Positions 27,620 through 37,139 of a stretch of 64,000 bases of DNA are shown piece by piece (the stretch's first letter is position 1; each line of letters opens with the position of its first letter). The DNA comes from Nocardia arizonensis. GTDB taxonomy: Bacteria > Actinomycetota > Actinomycetes > Mycobacteriales > Mycobacteriaceae. The stretch spans positions 248,001 through 312,000 of the forward strand of contig NZ_LGYZ01000081.1 of NCBI RefSeq assembly GCF_001310275.1. The letters run 5' to 3'. Made by a program: the position numbers and the translations under genes. Below the pieces are notes generated by a model. That model made no database searches, had not been told where the DNA came from, and was given only the letters and a program-made list of their open reading frames with translations.

Positions 27620-28867
27620 TCAGTTCGCGGCGTCGGCGTCGGCCGAGAATCCGGCGGTCGGACCGATCACCACGATGGCGGGCGGGCGGATGCCTTCGGC
27701 GCGCACCCGCTCGGCGACCGTGCCCAGATCGGCGCGCAGCACCCGCTGGGTGCGCAGCGTGCCTTCCTGGATGACGGTCGCGGCGGTGTCGGAGGGACGG
27801 CCGCCGTCGATGAGGACCGAGGCGAACTGCTCGATCCGTTCCACCGCCATCATCAGCACGAGGGTGCCACGCAGGCGGCCGAGGGCGGACCAGTCGACCA
27901 GCGAATCCGGGTGGTCCGGCGCCACGTGTCCGCTCACCACCACGAATTCGTGGGTGACGCCGCGGTGGGTCACCGGGATGCCCGCGGCGGCGGGCACCGA
28001 GATGGGGCTGGTGATCCCGGGCACGACAGTGACCGCGATCCCCGCCTCGACGCAGGCTTCGACCTCTTCGAATCCGCGTCCGAACACATAGGGGTCGCCG
28101 CCCTTGAGCCGCACCACGAATTTGCCCGCCTTGGCGCCCTCGATCAGCGCGGTGTTGATGGCCTCCTGGGCCATGGCGCGCCCGTAGGGGATCTTGGCGG
28201 CGTCGATGACCTCGACGTCGGGGCCGAGTTCGGCCAGCAGCTCCGGCGGCGCGAGACGGTCGGCGACCACCAGATTCGCCCGCGCCAGCAGTCGGCGCCC
28301 ACGCACGGTGATCAGGTCGGGATCGCCCGGTCCGCCGCCGACGAGGGCGACGCCTGGGGTCAGCGGTGTCGAGTCGTCGGTCACCACGCCCGATTGCAGC
28401 GCCTCCAGCAGGGCCGTGCGCACCGCCGCCGAACGACGGTGCTGACCGCTGGCCAGCACGCCGAGGGTGAGTCCGTCGTAGCGGGCGGTGGCGGGGGTCA
28501 CCGCGGTGCCGAGGCGCGCCACATCGGCGCGCACACAGAAGATGCGGCGGCGCTCGGCCTCGGCGACCACGGCGGCATTGGTGTCCGGTTCGTCGGTGCA
28601 GGCGATGGCGTACCAGGCGCCGTCAAGGTCACCGTCGGCGTAGGGGCGCAGGGCGACGCTCACCTGTCCGTGACTGGCCATCGCCTCGACCGCGGGGGTG
28701 ACCTCGCGGCTGATGACATGGATGTCGGCGCCGGCGGCGATGAGCAGTCCGAGCCGACGCTGTGCCACCGTCCCGCCGCCGACCACGACGACACGGCGGC
28801 CGTTCAGATCGAGCCCGACCAGGTAGTTCGGGTCGCCGGTCGGCGTTTGCGCGGTGGAGTCTGACAT
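27620..28867 (-). CDS. cysG: Siroheme synthase: precorrin-2 dehydrogenase plus uroporphyrinogen-III C-methyltransferase
   Basis: 415 aa. N-terminal Rossmann part (LNGRRVVVVGGGTVAQRRLG) oxidises precorrin-2 and may insert iron. C-terminal SUMT domain: GVALVGGGPGDPDLITVRG, VVADRLAPPELL, FVVRLKGGDPYVFGRGFEE and VPGITSPISVPAAAGIPVTH. It makes precorrin-2 and siroheme for sulfite/nitrite reductase and feeds cobalamin synthesis, whose genes begin 3.2 kb away. ATG 28867. Confidence 0.93.
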   Translation of the reverse strand: MSDSTAQTPTGDPNYLVGLDLNGRRVVVVGGGTVAQRRLGLLIAAGADIHVISREVTPAVEAMASHGQVSVALRPYADGDLDGAWYAIACTDEPDTNAAVVAEAERRRIFCVRADVARLGTAVTPATARYDGLTLGVLASGQHRRSAAVRTALLEALQSGVVTDDSTPLTPGVALVGGGPGDPDLITVRGRRLLARANLVVADRLAPPELLAELGPDVEVIDAAKIPYGRAMAQEAINTALIEGAKAGKFVVRLKGGDPYVFGRGFEEVEACVEAGIAVTVVPGITSPISVPAAAGIPVTHRGVTHEFVVVSGHVAPDHPDSLVDWSALGRLRGTLVLMMAVERIEQFASVLIDGGRPSDTAATVIQEGTLRTQRVLRADLGTVAERVRAEGIRPPAIVVIGPTAGFSADADAAN

Positions 28868-29199
28868 TGTCGGCACAGTGCAGGAGCCTACGGCGTGCAC
28901 TCGGGCCGGCCGCAGGCCACCGCCGATTCCGGTACCCGGCCCATGATCGGCCGGACGCGCGGTCGCGGCGCCGCCGAATTCGGTGGCTGTGATCGACGGT
29001 CGTTGCGGCACACGCGGATTCGGGGCACAGAAAGCGAACGAGGTGAAATCGCGGCGCGGCCGGCCACCCGGCTGATGCCCTCGGCCGCGAAACCGGCGCG
29101 CGGGCGGTCCGCCGGGTCGGCCGCCGAGCTCGGCGCAGGCAGCGGAAACGGACGATCCGTACGTTGCGTGACGGCCCATCCGCACGGATCGTTGACGCC
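28868..29199. other. Intergenic region, cysG and deaminase promoters
   Basis: 332 bases between divergent genes. Only shadow frames are seen; no hairpin, riboswitch consensus or clear -10/-35 pair. Confidence 0.35.
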
Positions 29200-29670
29200 A
29201 TGACCAAGCCGAAGCCGGAAGACCTGCTCGAGGTGGCCTATCAGGAAGCGCTGCGCGGACTCGACGAGGGCGGGATACCGATCGGGGCGGCGCTGTTCGA
29301 CGCGGACGGCACTCTGCTCGGCAGCGGTCACAATCGCCGCGTGCAATCCGGTGACCCGAGTATGCACGCCGAGACCGACGCCTTCCGGGCTGCCGGACGC
29401 CGCCGCGACTACCGATCGACGATCATGGTGACCACCCTGTCCCCCTGCTGGTATTGCAGCGGTCTGGTGCGCCAGTTCGGCATCGGTTCGGTGATCGTCG
29501 GGGAAGCCACCACCTTCCACGGCGGCCACGACTGGCTGATCGAGCACGGCGTGCGGGTCACGGTGCTCGAGGATCGGCGCTGTATCGATCTGATGACCTC
29601 GTTCATCGGCCACCATCCCGCACTGTGGTTCGAGGATATCGGCGTCCACGACCCGAACCAGGTGCGGTGA
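29200..29670 (+). CDS. Cytosine/nucleoside deaminase-like zinc enzyme
   Basis: 156 aa. Zinc-dependent deaminase signature: MHAETDAF (His56 ligand, Glu58 proton shuttle) and LSPCWYCSGLV (Cys83 and Cys86 ligands). C-terminal LIEHGVRVTVLEDRRCIDL and LWFEDIGV resemble yeast-type cytosine deaminase more than tRNA adenosine deaminase. ATG 29200. Predicted pyrimidine salvage; exact base not determinable. Confidence 0.85.
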   Translation: MTKPKPEDLLEVAYQEALRGLDEGGIPIGAALFDADGTLLGSGHNRRVQSGDPSMHAETDAFRAAGRRRDYRSTIMVTTLSPCWYCSGLVRQFGIGSVIVGEATTFHGGHDWLIEHGVRVTVLEDRRCIDLMTSFIGHHPALWFEDIGVHDPNQVR

Positions 29671-29732
29671 CAACGGCCGCGACCGGGGAACATCCCGAGA
29701 CCATTTCCGCGAATTCTCCGATGCGAATCAAC

Positions 29733-29746
29733 TAGAACACGTTACT
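29733..29746. promoter_or_regulatory. KstR-like box upstream of the kinase-like gene
   Basis: TAGAACACGTTACT fits TnnAACnnGTTnnA at 13 of 14 positions when both fixed and free positions are counted (last base T instead of A), 77 bases before the ATG at 29824. Suggests lipid/steroid-type control of the two-gene unit; inferred from consensus only. Confidence 0.4.
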
Positions 29747-29823
29747 GTCACCTATCCCGGGCGGTCCGCGCAGATGGCAGGGCCGAACCGGCCCCGCGCG
29801 ACGCCGCGACACAGGAGGACACG

Positions 29824-30954
29824 ATGGCCGAAGATCCCGATCCCAGCACACGTGTGCGGCTGACCGTGAGCGAACGCGATCTCGACCATCTCACCGCGGC
29901 ACTGTCCAGTTGGCTCGCCGGTCGCGTCGGCGCGGACACCCCGCCGCGAATTCTCGACCTGACCCGACCGGAGTCCAGCGGGATGTCGAGCACCTCGATT
30001 CTCTTCGACGCCGAATGGGATGCGGACGGGCGGACCGAGCGCGGCTCCTTCGTCGCCAGAATGCCCCCCGAAAGCGACTCCTTCCCGGTGTTCGAGACCT
30101 ACGACCTGCCAACCCAGTACCGGGTCATGGAGGGTGTCGCCGCCGCGACCGATGTGCCGGTGCCGCCGCTGTGCTGGCTCGAGAACGACGAGAACCCGCT
30201 GGGCGCGCCGTTCTTCGTCATGCGCCGGGTCGACGGGCGGATTCCGTCGGACAATCCGCCCTACGTCTTCGTCGGCTGGCTCTTCGACGCGACCGACGCC
30301 GAGCGCGACCGCCTGGCCGGCAATACCCTCGCGATCATCGCCGATATCCACGCCATCGACGAGCCTGCCCGGCGTTTCCCCATGCTCGACGGCCCCGGCT
30401 CGGCGCTGCGCCGCCATGTCGACGCCCAGATGGCCTGGTACCGATGGGGGCTGGTCGATGACGGCTACAATATTCCGCTCATCGACCGCGGGTTCGACTG
30501 GCTCGAACAGCACTGGCCCACCGACCCCGGCCCCGACGTCCTCAGCTGGGGCGATGCCCGGCCCGGCAATATCATCTTCCGGGAATTCGATCCGGCGGCG
30601 GTACTGGACTGGGAGATGGCCGCGCTCGGACCGCGCGAACTGGACGTGGCCTGGATCATCTTCATCCACCGGTTCTTCCAGGATCTGGCGACCAAATTCG
30701 GTCAGCCCGGACTGCCCGGATTCCTGCGCCGCGACGCGGTGGTCGCCGAATACCAGCGCCGCAGCGGTCACATCCTGCGCGACCTCGACTTCTACCTGGT
30801 GTACGCCGCGCTGCGGCACGCCATCGTCATGGGCCGGATCACCCGGCGCATGGTCCACTTCGGCGAGGCCACCGAACCCGCCGACCGCGACGACTACGTG
30901 ATGCACCGGGCGTGTCTGGAGGCACTGCTCGACGGAACCTACGAATGGGACTGA
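29824..30954 (+). CDS. Aminoglycoside-phosphotransferase-fold (APH) family protein, probable small-molecule kinase
   Basis: 376 aa. Kinase-like C-lobe: DVLSWGDARPGNIIFREFDP (catalytic Asp and Asn kept; the usual His before GD is Trp), then AAVLDWEMAALGPRELDVAW (metal-binding Asp). N-lobe FDAEWDADGRTERGSFVARM. Such proteins in mycolic-acid bacteria cluster with acyl-CoA dehydrogenases and are thought to phosphorylate hydroxyacyl intermediates, as in the APH domain of ACAD10. Two bases before the next gene, so co-translated. Antibiotic resistance is not implied. Confidence 0.82.
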   Translation: MAEDPDPSTRVRLTVSERDLDHLTAALSSWLAGRVGADTPPRILDLTRPESSGMSSTSILFDAEWDADGRTERGSFVARMPPESDSFPVFETYDLPTQYRVMEGVAAATDVPVPPLCWLENDENPLGAPFFVMRRVDGRIPSDNPPYVFVGWLFDATDAERDRLAGNTLAIIADIHAIDEPARRFPMLDGPGSALRRHVDAQMAWYRWGLVDDGYNIPLIDRGFDWLEQHWPTDPGPDVLSWGDARPGNIIFREFDPAAVLDWEMAALGPRELDVAWIIFIHRFFQDLATKFGQPGLPGFLRRDAVVAEYQRRSGHILRDLDFYLVYAALRHAIVMGRITRRMVHFGEATEPADRDDYVMHRACLEALLDGTYEWD

Positions 30955-30956
30955 CC

Positions 30957-32054
30957 ATGCCGACTCCGCTGGACGAGTACGCCATCCATCAGACGCCGCT
31001 GTCGTTCGCCCGGGTGGCGAGCAGCGACCGCAACTTCTACGACCGCAGTTACTTCAACGCCTGTGATCGCGACGGCGGCACCTTTCTGATCACCGGATTC
31101 GGCGTGTATCCCAACCTCGGTGTGATCGATGGCTTCGCCTGCGTGCGCCGCGGCGACTTTCAGCGTTCGGTGCGCTTCTCCGACGCGCTCGGCGATCGCG
31201 GACTCGATATGAAGGTCGGCGGCTACCGCATCGAGGTCATCGAAGCGCTGCACCGACTCCGGGTGGTCTGCGAGCACGACGACCTCGGCTTCGACCTGAC
31301 CTGGACCGGCGCCTTCCCGCCCGTGCAGGAACAGCCGCATCTGATACTCAACGGCAATCGACCCATCATCGAGGCGTCGCGTTTCGCGCAGGTCGGCTCG
31401 TGGGAGGGCACACTCACCGTCGAAGGCGAAGAAGTGGCAGTCGATCCGGCCGTGTGGACCGGTAGCCGGGACCGATCCTGGGGTATCCGGCCGGTCGGTG
31501 AGACCGAACCCGCCGGACGCGCGGCGAGCGAACCCTCCGGCGGATTCTGGTGGCTCTACGTCCCGTTGCGCTTCACCGACTTCGCCATCGTCGTCATCGT
31601 GCAGGAGAGCCCGGACGGCACCCGCACCCTCAACGACGCGGTCCGCATCTGGCCCGACGGCCGCGTCGAACAACTCGGCTGGCCGCGCGTCCATATCGAT
31701 TATCGTTCCGGCACAAGGACTCCCGTCGCCGCGCGATTGGACCTCACCACCCCCGACGGCAAACCCCTCACCGTCGACATCACCCCGGGCACGGGAATCG
31801 CGCTGCACGTCGGCTGCGGATACGGCGGCGATCCCGACTGGCAGCACGGCCAGTGGAAGGGCCGCGACTGGACCTCCACGAGTCGCTACGACCTCACCGA
31901 TCCGGCGGTGGCCGCCCGTATCCCCTACGGCGCCATCGATTACGTGGCGCACGCGCGCTGCGGCGATGCCGAAGGCTGGGGCCTGTTCGAGCACGCCAGC
32001 CTGGGCCGCCACGATCCTACCGGCTTCGCCGACTGGACCTCGGTCGCACCGTAA
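30957..32054 (+). CDS. Conserved protein of unknown function paired with the APH-like kinase
   Basis: 365 aa, beta-rich, no signal or membrane segment. Features: FYDRSYFNACDRDGGTFLIT, RDRSWGIRPVG about halfway, FWWLYVPLRFTDFAIVVIVQ, and GAIDYVAHARCGDAEGWGLF at the end. The pattern of two lipocalin-like halves with a central RDxSWG is like AttH/CrtC-type proteins, but I cannot name the family firmly. ATG 2 bases after the kinase-like stop. Possibly a ligand-binding or hydratase-like step in the same lipid pathway (inference). Confidence 0.8.
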   Translation: MPTPLDEYAIHQTPLSFARVASSDRNFYDRSYFNACDRDGGTFLITGFGVYPNLGVIDGFACVRRGDFQRSVRFSDALGDRGLDMKVGGYRIEVIEALHRLRVVCEHDDLGFDLTWTGAFPPVQEQPHLILNGNRPIIEASRFAQVGSWEGTLTVEGEEVAVDPAVWTGSRDRSWGIRPVGETEPAGRAASEPSGGFWWLYVPLRFTDFAIVVIVQESPDGTRTLNDAVRIWPDGRVEQLGWPRVHIDYRSGTRTPVAARLDLTTPDGKPLTVDITPGTGIALHVGCGYGGDPDWQHGQWKGRDWTSTSRYDLTDPAVAARIPYGAIDYVAHARCGDAEGWGLFEHASLGRHDPTGFADWTSVAP

Positions 32055-32061
32055 TCCGCGC

Positions 32062-32499
32062 TCACCGGGCCGCCGCGACGACCACCCCGTCAACCACGGT
32101 CTTCACCCGCACGAGACGGCCGCCGCCGGAAGCGATCACCGCGGCGGCCTCCGCGACACTGCCCGTGCCGACCGCCGCCCGCACCCGCGGGCCCGGATTC
32201 GGGACGTCGACGTCGGCGAGCGCCTCGGCCGCCACCGCCACCACCGGCACCCCGAGGGCTCGCGCCGCCGAACGCACCCCCGCTTCCGCGGCCCGCCGGT
32301 CCAAGGTCGCCAGACAACCGATCATTCTGTCCCCCAACACTTCCCGAATCGCCCCGAGAATCCGCTCCGCCGTGACCCCGGGGCGAAGACCCAACCCGAC
32401 CGTGACCGCGCCGCGATCCGCGTCATCACCGCGATCGTTCACCATTGTGTCCCGGTTCGGCGATTCCTCTCGGCCCGGCGCCGCGGCGGAGGTAGTCAC
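32062..32499 (-). CDS. Cobalamin biosynthesis protein, CobE/GbiG C-terminal domain
   Basis: 145 aa. GAVTVGLGLRPGVTAERILG, IGCLATLDRRAAEAGVRSAA, VPVVAVAAEALADVDVPNPG and AVGTGSVAEAAAVIASGGGR are features of the CobE/CbiG-C fold, involved in corrin ring synthesis. The GTG at 32499 overlaps the cobB stop as GTGA, so I prefer it over the ATG at 32445 (127 aa). Last gene of the chelatase-cobO-cobB row. Confidence 0.85.
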   Translation of the reverse strand: MTTSAAAPGREESPNRDTMVNDRGDDADRGAVTVGLGLRPGVTAERILGAIREVLGDRMIGCLATLDRRAAEAGVRSAARALGVPVVAVAAEALADVDVPNPGPRVRAAVGTGSVAEAAAVIASGGGRLVRVKTVVDGVVVAAAR

Positions 32500-33941
32500 C
32501 GGTGCGCGCCCGCGCGGGCGCGGATTTCGGCGGTGTGGACGAAACGTGTTATGGCCGAAGGGTTTCCGGCGGGATGGGTGTGCAGATAGGAGGCATGTAC
32601 CCGATTCACGATCGCGCCGTCGCGAACAGGTTTCCCGTCGCCCACGCGCCAGCCCCACGCCGGCTCGGCGGTCTCGGCGCGCACCAAACGGGTGCGGTGG
32701 AATTCATGGCCGCGAACCCGTTCCCCCGCCCGCCACAGCGCCGAATCCGCCAGCGCGACCGCGTCGCGATAGCCGAGAGTGAGGCGAGGCCCGAACTCGG
32801 CGTCGGCGGCGATCACCCCTGCCAAGGCATGCCCGTCCAGCGACCGGCTCAGATACAGCAGGCCCGCGCACTCGGCGTGGACCGGATAACCGCGGGCGGC
32901 GAGGTCGCCGACCGCGTCGAGCAGCCCGACATTGGCGGCGAGTTCGGCCGCGTGTTCCTCGGGAAATCCCCCCGGGATCACCAAACCCGCTGTCCCCACC
33001 GGCAGTTCGTCACGCAGCGGATCGAAGACCTCGACCCGCGCCCCCGCCGCGACCAGCAATTCGCGATGCTCGGCATAACCGAAGGTGAACGCGGGCCCGC
33101 CCGCCATGGCGATGACGGGGCCGTCGCCGTCGGTCGTCGCATCGGCGACGGGCGCGGCCTCTGCGGAATCCGGCCCGACACGAGCCGCCGCGGCGGCGAC
33201 TTCCGCGCACGCGTCCCACGCGGCGCCGGGAACGGCGCTCGCGGCGAGGCCCGCGACGCGGGCCAGGTCCACGTGGGCGGCGACCAGGTCGGTCATGGCG
33301 TCGACCGCGGCGGTCGCGGCGGTGCCGTGTTCCATGGCGGGGATGAGGCCGAGGTGGCGGGAGGGCACCTCCAGGGCCGCCATGCGGGGAAGGCTGCCGA
33401 GTACCGGGAGGCCGACTCGGCCGCAGGCGGCGCGCAGGACCTGGTCGTGGCGTTCGCTGCCAACGCGGTTGAGGATGACGCCGCCGAGTCGGACGGAGGT
33501 GTCGAAGGTGGCGAATCCGTGCAGCAGCGCGGCCAGGCTCTGACTGTGGCCTCTCGCGTCGACCACCAATATCACCGGCGCGCCGAGGATTCCGGCGACC
33601 TGCGCGGTCGAACCCGCCGCGACCGGCCCCGGCTGGTTGTCATCGATCCGCCCGTCGAACAGTCCCATGACTCCTTCGACCACCGCGAGATCGCACCCGC
33701 GCGCACCGTGCCGATACAGCGGAGCGACCCGTTCGACCCCGACCAGCACCGGGTCCAAATTCCGCCCCGGTCGCCCGGCAGCCAGCCCGTGATACCCGGG
33801 ATCGATGTAATCCGGGCCGACCTTGAACGGCGCGACCCGATGCCCGGCCCGCCGCAGCGCCCCGATCAACCCGGTCGCCAAGGTCGTCTTCCCGCTCCCC
33901 GACGACGGCGCCGCGATCACCACGGCGGGGACACTCACCAT
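32496..33941 (-). CDS. cobB: Cobyrinate / hydrogenobyrinate a,c-diamide synthase
   Basis: Amidates carboxylates a and c of the corrin ring using glutamine and ATP. 481 aa. P-loop VVIAAPSSGSGKTTLATGLI, PFKVGPDYIDPGYH, VEGVMGLFDG; C-terminal class I glutamine amidotransferase with nucleophile in GYPVHAECAGLLYLSRSL and GHEFHRTRL. ATG 33941 overlaps the end of cobO (ATGGTGA); GTG 33938 is an alternative. Tail overlaps cobE. Confidence 0.94.
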   Translation of the reverse strand: MVSVPAVVIAAPSSGSGKTTLATGLIGALRRAGHRVAPFKVGPDYIDPGYHGLAAGRPGRNLDPVLVGVERVAPLYRHGARGCDLAVVEGVMGLFDGRIDDNQPGPVAAGSTAQVAGILGAPVILVVDARGHSQSLAALLHGFATFDTSVRLGGVILNRVGSERHDQVLRAACGRVGLPVLGSLPRMAALEVPSRHLGLIPAMEHGTAATAAVDAMTDLVAAHVDLARVAGLAASAVPGAAWDACAEVAAAAARVGPDSAEAAPVADATTDGDGPVIAMAGGPAFTFGYAEHRELLVAAGARVEVFDPLRDELPVGTAGLVIPGGFPEEHAAELAANVGLLDAVGDLAARGYPVHAECAGLLYLSRSLDGHALAGVIAADAEFGPRLTLGYRDAVALADSALWRAGERVRGHEFHRTRLVRAETAEPAWGWRVGDGKPVRDGAIVNRVHASYLHTHPAGNPSAITRFVHTAEIRARAGAHR

Positions 33942-34549
33942 TCGATGCCGCGCTGGCCCTTGCGGCCCGCGTCCATCGGGTGTTTGACCTTCGTCATCTC
34001 GGTGACGAGATCGGCGGCCTCGATGAGGGGAACGGGGGCGTCGCGGCCGGTGATGACGACGTGTTGGTTGCCCGGGCGGCGCACCAGGGTCTCGACCACC
34101 TCGTCCACGTCGACCCAGCCCCATTTGAGCGGGTAGGTGAACTCGTCGAGGACGTAGAAGCGGTGCTCCTCGGCGCGGATGCGGCGGGCGATCTCCTGCC
34201 AGCCCGCCAGCGCCGCGGCGGCGTGGTCCTCGTCGCTGCCGGGCTTGCGCGACCACGACCAGCCCTCGCCCATCTTGTGCCATTCCACTCGACCGCCCGC
34301 GCCGGTCTCCTGGTGCAGACGACCCAGGGTGCGGAAGGCGGCCTCCTCGCCGACCTTCCATTTGGCGCTCTTGACGAATTGGAATACGGCCACGTCGAAA
34401 CCCTGGTTCCAGGCGCGCAGCGCCATGCCGAAGGCGGCGGTCGACTTACCCTTGCCCGGGCCGGTGTGCACGGCCAGGACCGGCTGGTTACGCCGCTGGC
34501 GGGTGGTCAACCCGTCGTCGGGAACGGTTTCCGGCACGCCCTTCGGCAT
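33935..34549 (-). CDS. cobO: Cob(I)yrinic acid a,c-diamide adenosyltransferase
   Basis: Attaches the adenosyl group to reduced corrinoids. 204 aa. P-loop VHTGPGKGKSTAAFGMALRA, EWHKMGEGWSW, FYVLDEFTYPLKWGW and HVVITGRDAPVPLIEAADLV, all CobA/CobO hallmarks. Ends RKGQRGIEW, overlapping cobB by a few bases. Starts about 24 bases after the chelatase gene. Confidence 0.95.
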   Translation of the reverse strand: MPKGVPETVPDDGLTTRQRRNQPVLAVHTGPGKGKSTAAFGMALRAWNQGFDVAVFQFVKSAKWKVGEEAAFRTLGRLHQETGAGGRVEWHKMGEGWSWSRKPGSDEDHAAAALAGWQEIARRIRAEEHRFYVLDEFTYPLKWGWVDVDEVVETLVRRPGNQHVVITGRDAPVPLIEAADLVTEMTKVKHPMDAGRKGQRGIEW

Positions 34550-34573
34550 CGTCTCTCCTCGTCGGTCGATCCA

Positions 34574-36595
34574 TCACGCGGCGCGTGCGGCCTCGCCCCG
34601 CCCCGCGCGCACGATCCCGGCGACCGCGTCGCCGGTGAGCTCGGCCAGCCGCACGCAGCCCCCGCGCAGTTCGCGGGCCAGTTCGGCAGCGAGTCCGAGC
34701 CGGACCACGCCGCGTTCGCAGTCCACCACCATCGCGGTCACGGTGTCGCGGGCCAGCAGCGCGGCGGCGGCACGGGCGCGCGGCAGCGGATCGACGCCGC
34801 CGGTGGCGCGGCCATCGGTGAGCAGTACGAGCATGGGGCGCCGACGCGGGTCGCGAACCCGCTCGCGCCGCACCACCTCCCGCGCCTTCAACAGTCCGGC
34901 CGCCAGCGGCGTCTTGCCCCCGGTGCGCAGATCGGCGAGCCTGCGCACCGCGATATCGATCGAGGAGGTGGGCGGCAGCACAAGTTCGGCCTCCGCGCCG
35001 CGCATCGTGATCACCGCGACCTTGTCGCGCCGCTGATAGGCGTCGCGCAGCAGCGTGACGACCGCGCCGGTGACCGCCGAGAGCCGATCACGCGCCGCCA
35101 TCGACCCGGAGGCGTCGACCAGGAATACCACCAGATTGCCTTCGCGCCCTTCGCGATACGCGCCGCGCAGATCCTCGGCGGCCAGTTCCAGCGGCCCGGT
35201 CGACCGCCCGCGCCGGACCTGGTGGGGCGCGGCCGCGAAGACGGTGCCGAGCAGATGCAGCCCCGCGGAGGTGTCGGCGCTCGCCCGAACCGTGCGACCG
35301 TGCCTGCTCTCGGCGCGCGACCGGCGACCGGGCGCGCCCTCGCCGACACCGGGCACCTCCCAGCGCGGCGCGGCAGCGGCCGTGGCAGCCGGTGCGCCCG
35401 TGCGATTCTCGCGTGCACCGCCGCCGCGCGGACCGTCCGGCGGGTCCTGCGGGCCGTCGGGGCCGTCGTCGGGTGGCCCGCCGCCATCGGGCGAACCGTC
35501 CCCGCGCGACTCGCCCTCGACCTCGGTGCCGGGATCACGAGACGAATCCTGTTGCGGTGCGGTCGATTCGGCATCGGCACCCGCGCGGTCGACATCCTCG
35601 GCCGCCTCCCGCATGGCGTCGTCGAGCTGATCCTCGCTGATGCCGGGTGCGTCGAAGGGATCGCGCCGACGCCGGTGTGGCAGGGCCAACTCCGCGGCGA
35701 CCCGCACATCCTCCTCGGTCACCAGCGCGCTGCCCCGCCACGCGGCGTGCGCCGTCGCCGTACGGGCCACGACCAGATCCGCGCGCATTCCGTCCACGTC
35801 GAAGGACGCGCACAGCGCCGCGATACGGCGCAGTTCGGCATTGCCGAGCGCGGTCGTACCGACCCGTTCGCGGGCGCTCAGAATCCGCTGCGCCACTTCG
35901 CGATCCTCGGCGGCGTAGCGGGCCGCGAAACCGGCCGGGTCCGCCTCGTAGTCGAGACGGCGCCGCACCACCGCCATGCGCACGTCCACATCGCGGGAGG
36001 CCACCACGTCCACAGTAAGGCCGAAGCGGTCCAGCAACTGCGGCCGCAGTTCCCCCTCCTCCGGATTCATGGTGCCCACCAGCACGAATCGGGCCGGATG
36101 CGAATGCGAGACGCCGTCGCGTTCGATATGCACGCGGCCCATCGCCGCCGCGTCGAGCAGTACGTCCACCAGGTGGTCGTGCAGCAGGTTGACCTCGTCG
36201 ACATAGAGCACGCCGTGGTGGGCGGCCGCCAGCAGTCCGGGCCGGAAAGCCTGCTCGCCGTCGCGCAGTACCCGTTCCAGGTCCAGCGAGCCAACCACGC
36301 GGTCCTCGGTGGCGCCGACCGGCAGTTCCACCAGTCGCGCGGGCCGTGCCCCGCTCTCGTCCACCACGGGCGGCAGCAGTTGCGCCAGCGCGCGCACCAC
36401 CGTGGACTTGGCGGTGCCCTTCTCTCCGCGCACAAGCACGCCGCCGATTCCGGGATGCACCGCGCACAGGATCAGCGCGAGTTGCAGTCGCCGCTGGCCC
36501 ACCACCGCGGAGAACGGAAACCCGGGTTCCCCGTCGCCCTGTGGCGCGGCGGACCGGGACGACAGTGCGGTTTGCTCGGCATGGGACACGGACAC
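34574..36595 (-). CDS. Magnesium/cobalt chelatase-type AAA+ / VWA fusion protein
   Basis: 673 aa. N-terminal AAA+ module as in ChlI/Bch[21 protein letters not shown], Walker [19 protein letters not shown], Walker [15 protein letters not shown] Pro/Gly/Asp-rich linker (about 330-430), then a C-terminal VWA domain with [23 protein letters not shown]. The ChlI-ChlD fusion in a cob operon fits the motor for CobN-type cobalt insertion (Rv2850c-like). CobN itself is not in the window. First gene of the minus-strand cob row. Confidence 0.88.
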   Translation of the reverse strand: MSVSHAEQTALSSRSAAPQGDGEPGFPFSAVVGQRRLQLALILCAVHPGIGGVLVRGEKGTAKSTVVRALAQLLPPVVDESGARPARLVELPVGATEDRVVGSLDLERVLRDGEQAFRPGLLAAAHHGVLYVDEVNLLHDHLVDVLLDAAAMGRVHIERDGVSHSHPARFVLVGTMNPEEGELRPQLLDRFGLTVDVVASRDVDVRMAVVRRRLDYEADPAGFAARYAAEDREVAQRILSARERVGTTALGNAELRRIAALCASFDVDGMRADLVVARTATAHAAWRGSALVTEEDVRVAAELALPHRRRRDPFDAPGISEDQLDDAMREAAEDVDRAGADAESTAPQQDSSRDPGTEVEGESRGDGSPDGGGPPDDGPDGPQDPPDGPRGGGARENRTGAPAATAAAAPRWEVPGVGEGAPGRRSRAESRHGRTVRASADTSAGLHLLGTVFAAAPHQVRRGRSTGPLELAAEDLRGAYREGREGNLVVFLVDASGSMAARDRLSAVTGAVVTLLRDAYQRRDKVAVITMRGAEAELVLPPTSSIDIAVRRLADLRTGGKTPLAAGLLKAREVVRRERVRDPRRRPMLVLLTDGRATGGVDPLPRARAAAALLARDTVTAMVVDCERGVVRLGLAAELARELRGGCVRLAELTGDAVAGIVRAGRGEAARAA

Positions 36596-36671
36596 GCCCT
36601 CAGACTATGCGCGCCACCTCGCCCTACCACCGGCACCCCGTCCCATCTCGCATCCGCGCCCGGATCGATGG

Positions 36672-37121
36672 TTATCCCCTGCGCATGGGTAGGTGCATGA
36701 TGCCGTCGTCGTCGAATTCCTCGCCGTCGGGCTGGAAGCCGAACTTGGCGTACATCTCGACGAGGTAGGTCTGGGCGTTGATGCGGACCGTACCGGACCC
36801 CACCTCGGCCAGCGCCGCCTTCACCAGCCGGGTGGTGTACCCGTGCCCGCGCAAGGGGGCGGCGGTGCACAACCGGCCGATGCGGAAGCTCTTGACCCCG
36901 TTCTCGTGCTCCTCGAGCAACCGCAGTGTGGAGATGACGGTGCCCTCGTCATCGAGCCAGAAGTGCCGCGTCTCCGGCAGCAGATCGAGTCCGTCCAACT
37001 CCGGATACGCGCACTTCTGTTCCACCACAAAGACTTCGACCCGAAGTTTCAACAGCTGATACAGGGTGGCGGTGTCGAGATCCTGCGCCCATGACCGTTT
37101 GAGAGCAACCGTTGACATCAT
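36672..37121 (-). CDS. GNAT family N-acetyltransferase, ElaA-like (Rv2851c-like)
   Basis: 149 aa: LYQLLKLRVEVFVVEQKCAY PELDGLDLLPETRHFW at the N-terminus (ElaA pattern), acetyl-CoA pyrophosphate loop RIGRLCTAAPLRGHGYTTRL, and VEMYAKFGFQPDGEEFDDDG. ATG 37121 or 37118. Substrate unknown. Sits between mqo and the chelatase as in M. tuberculosis. Confidence 0.88.
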   Translation of the reverse strand: MMSTVALKRSWAQDLDTATLYQLLKLRVEVFVVEQKCAYPELDGLDLLPETRHFWLDDEGTVISTLRLLEEHENGVKSFRIGRLCTAAPLRGHGYTTRLVKAALAEVGSGTVRINAQTYLVEMYAKFGFQPDGEEFDDDGIMHLPMRRG

Positions 37122-37139
37122 CGAGTCTTGCTATCACAC

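Noticed and set aside
29824..30954. Aminoglycoside resistance gene
   Set aside because: Shares only the APH fold; sequence pattern and context fit lipid-associated APH proteins.
36596..36671. Cobalamin riboswitch upstream of the chelatase-cobO-cobB row
   Set aside because: The spacer is only 76 bases and lacks a B12-box-like sequence; none seen before cobQ either.
32502..36700. Long plus-strand frames (544 and 906 codons) across the cob genes
   Set aside because: Overlap four well-supported minus-strand enzymes and have shadow composition.
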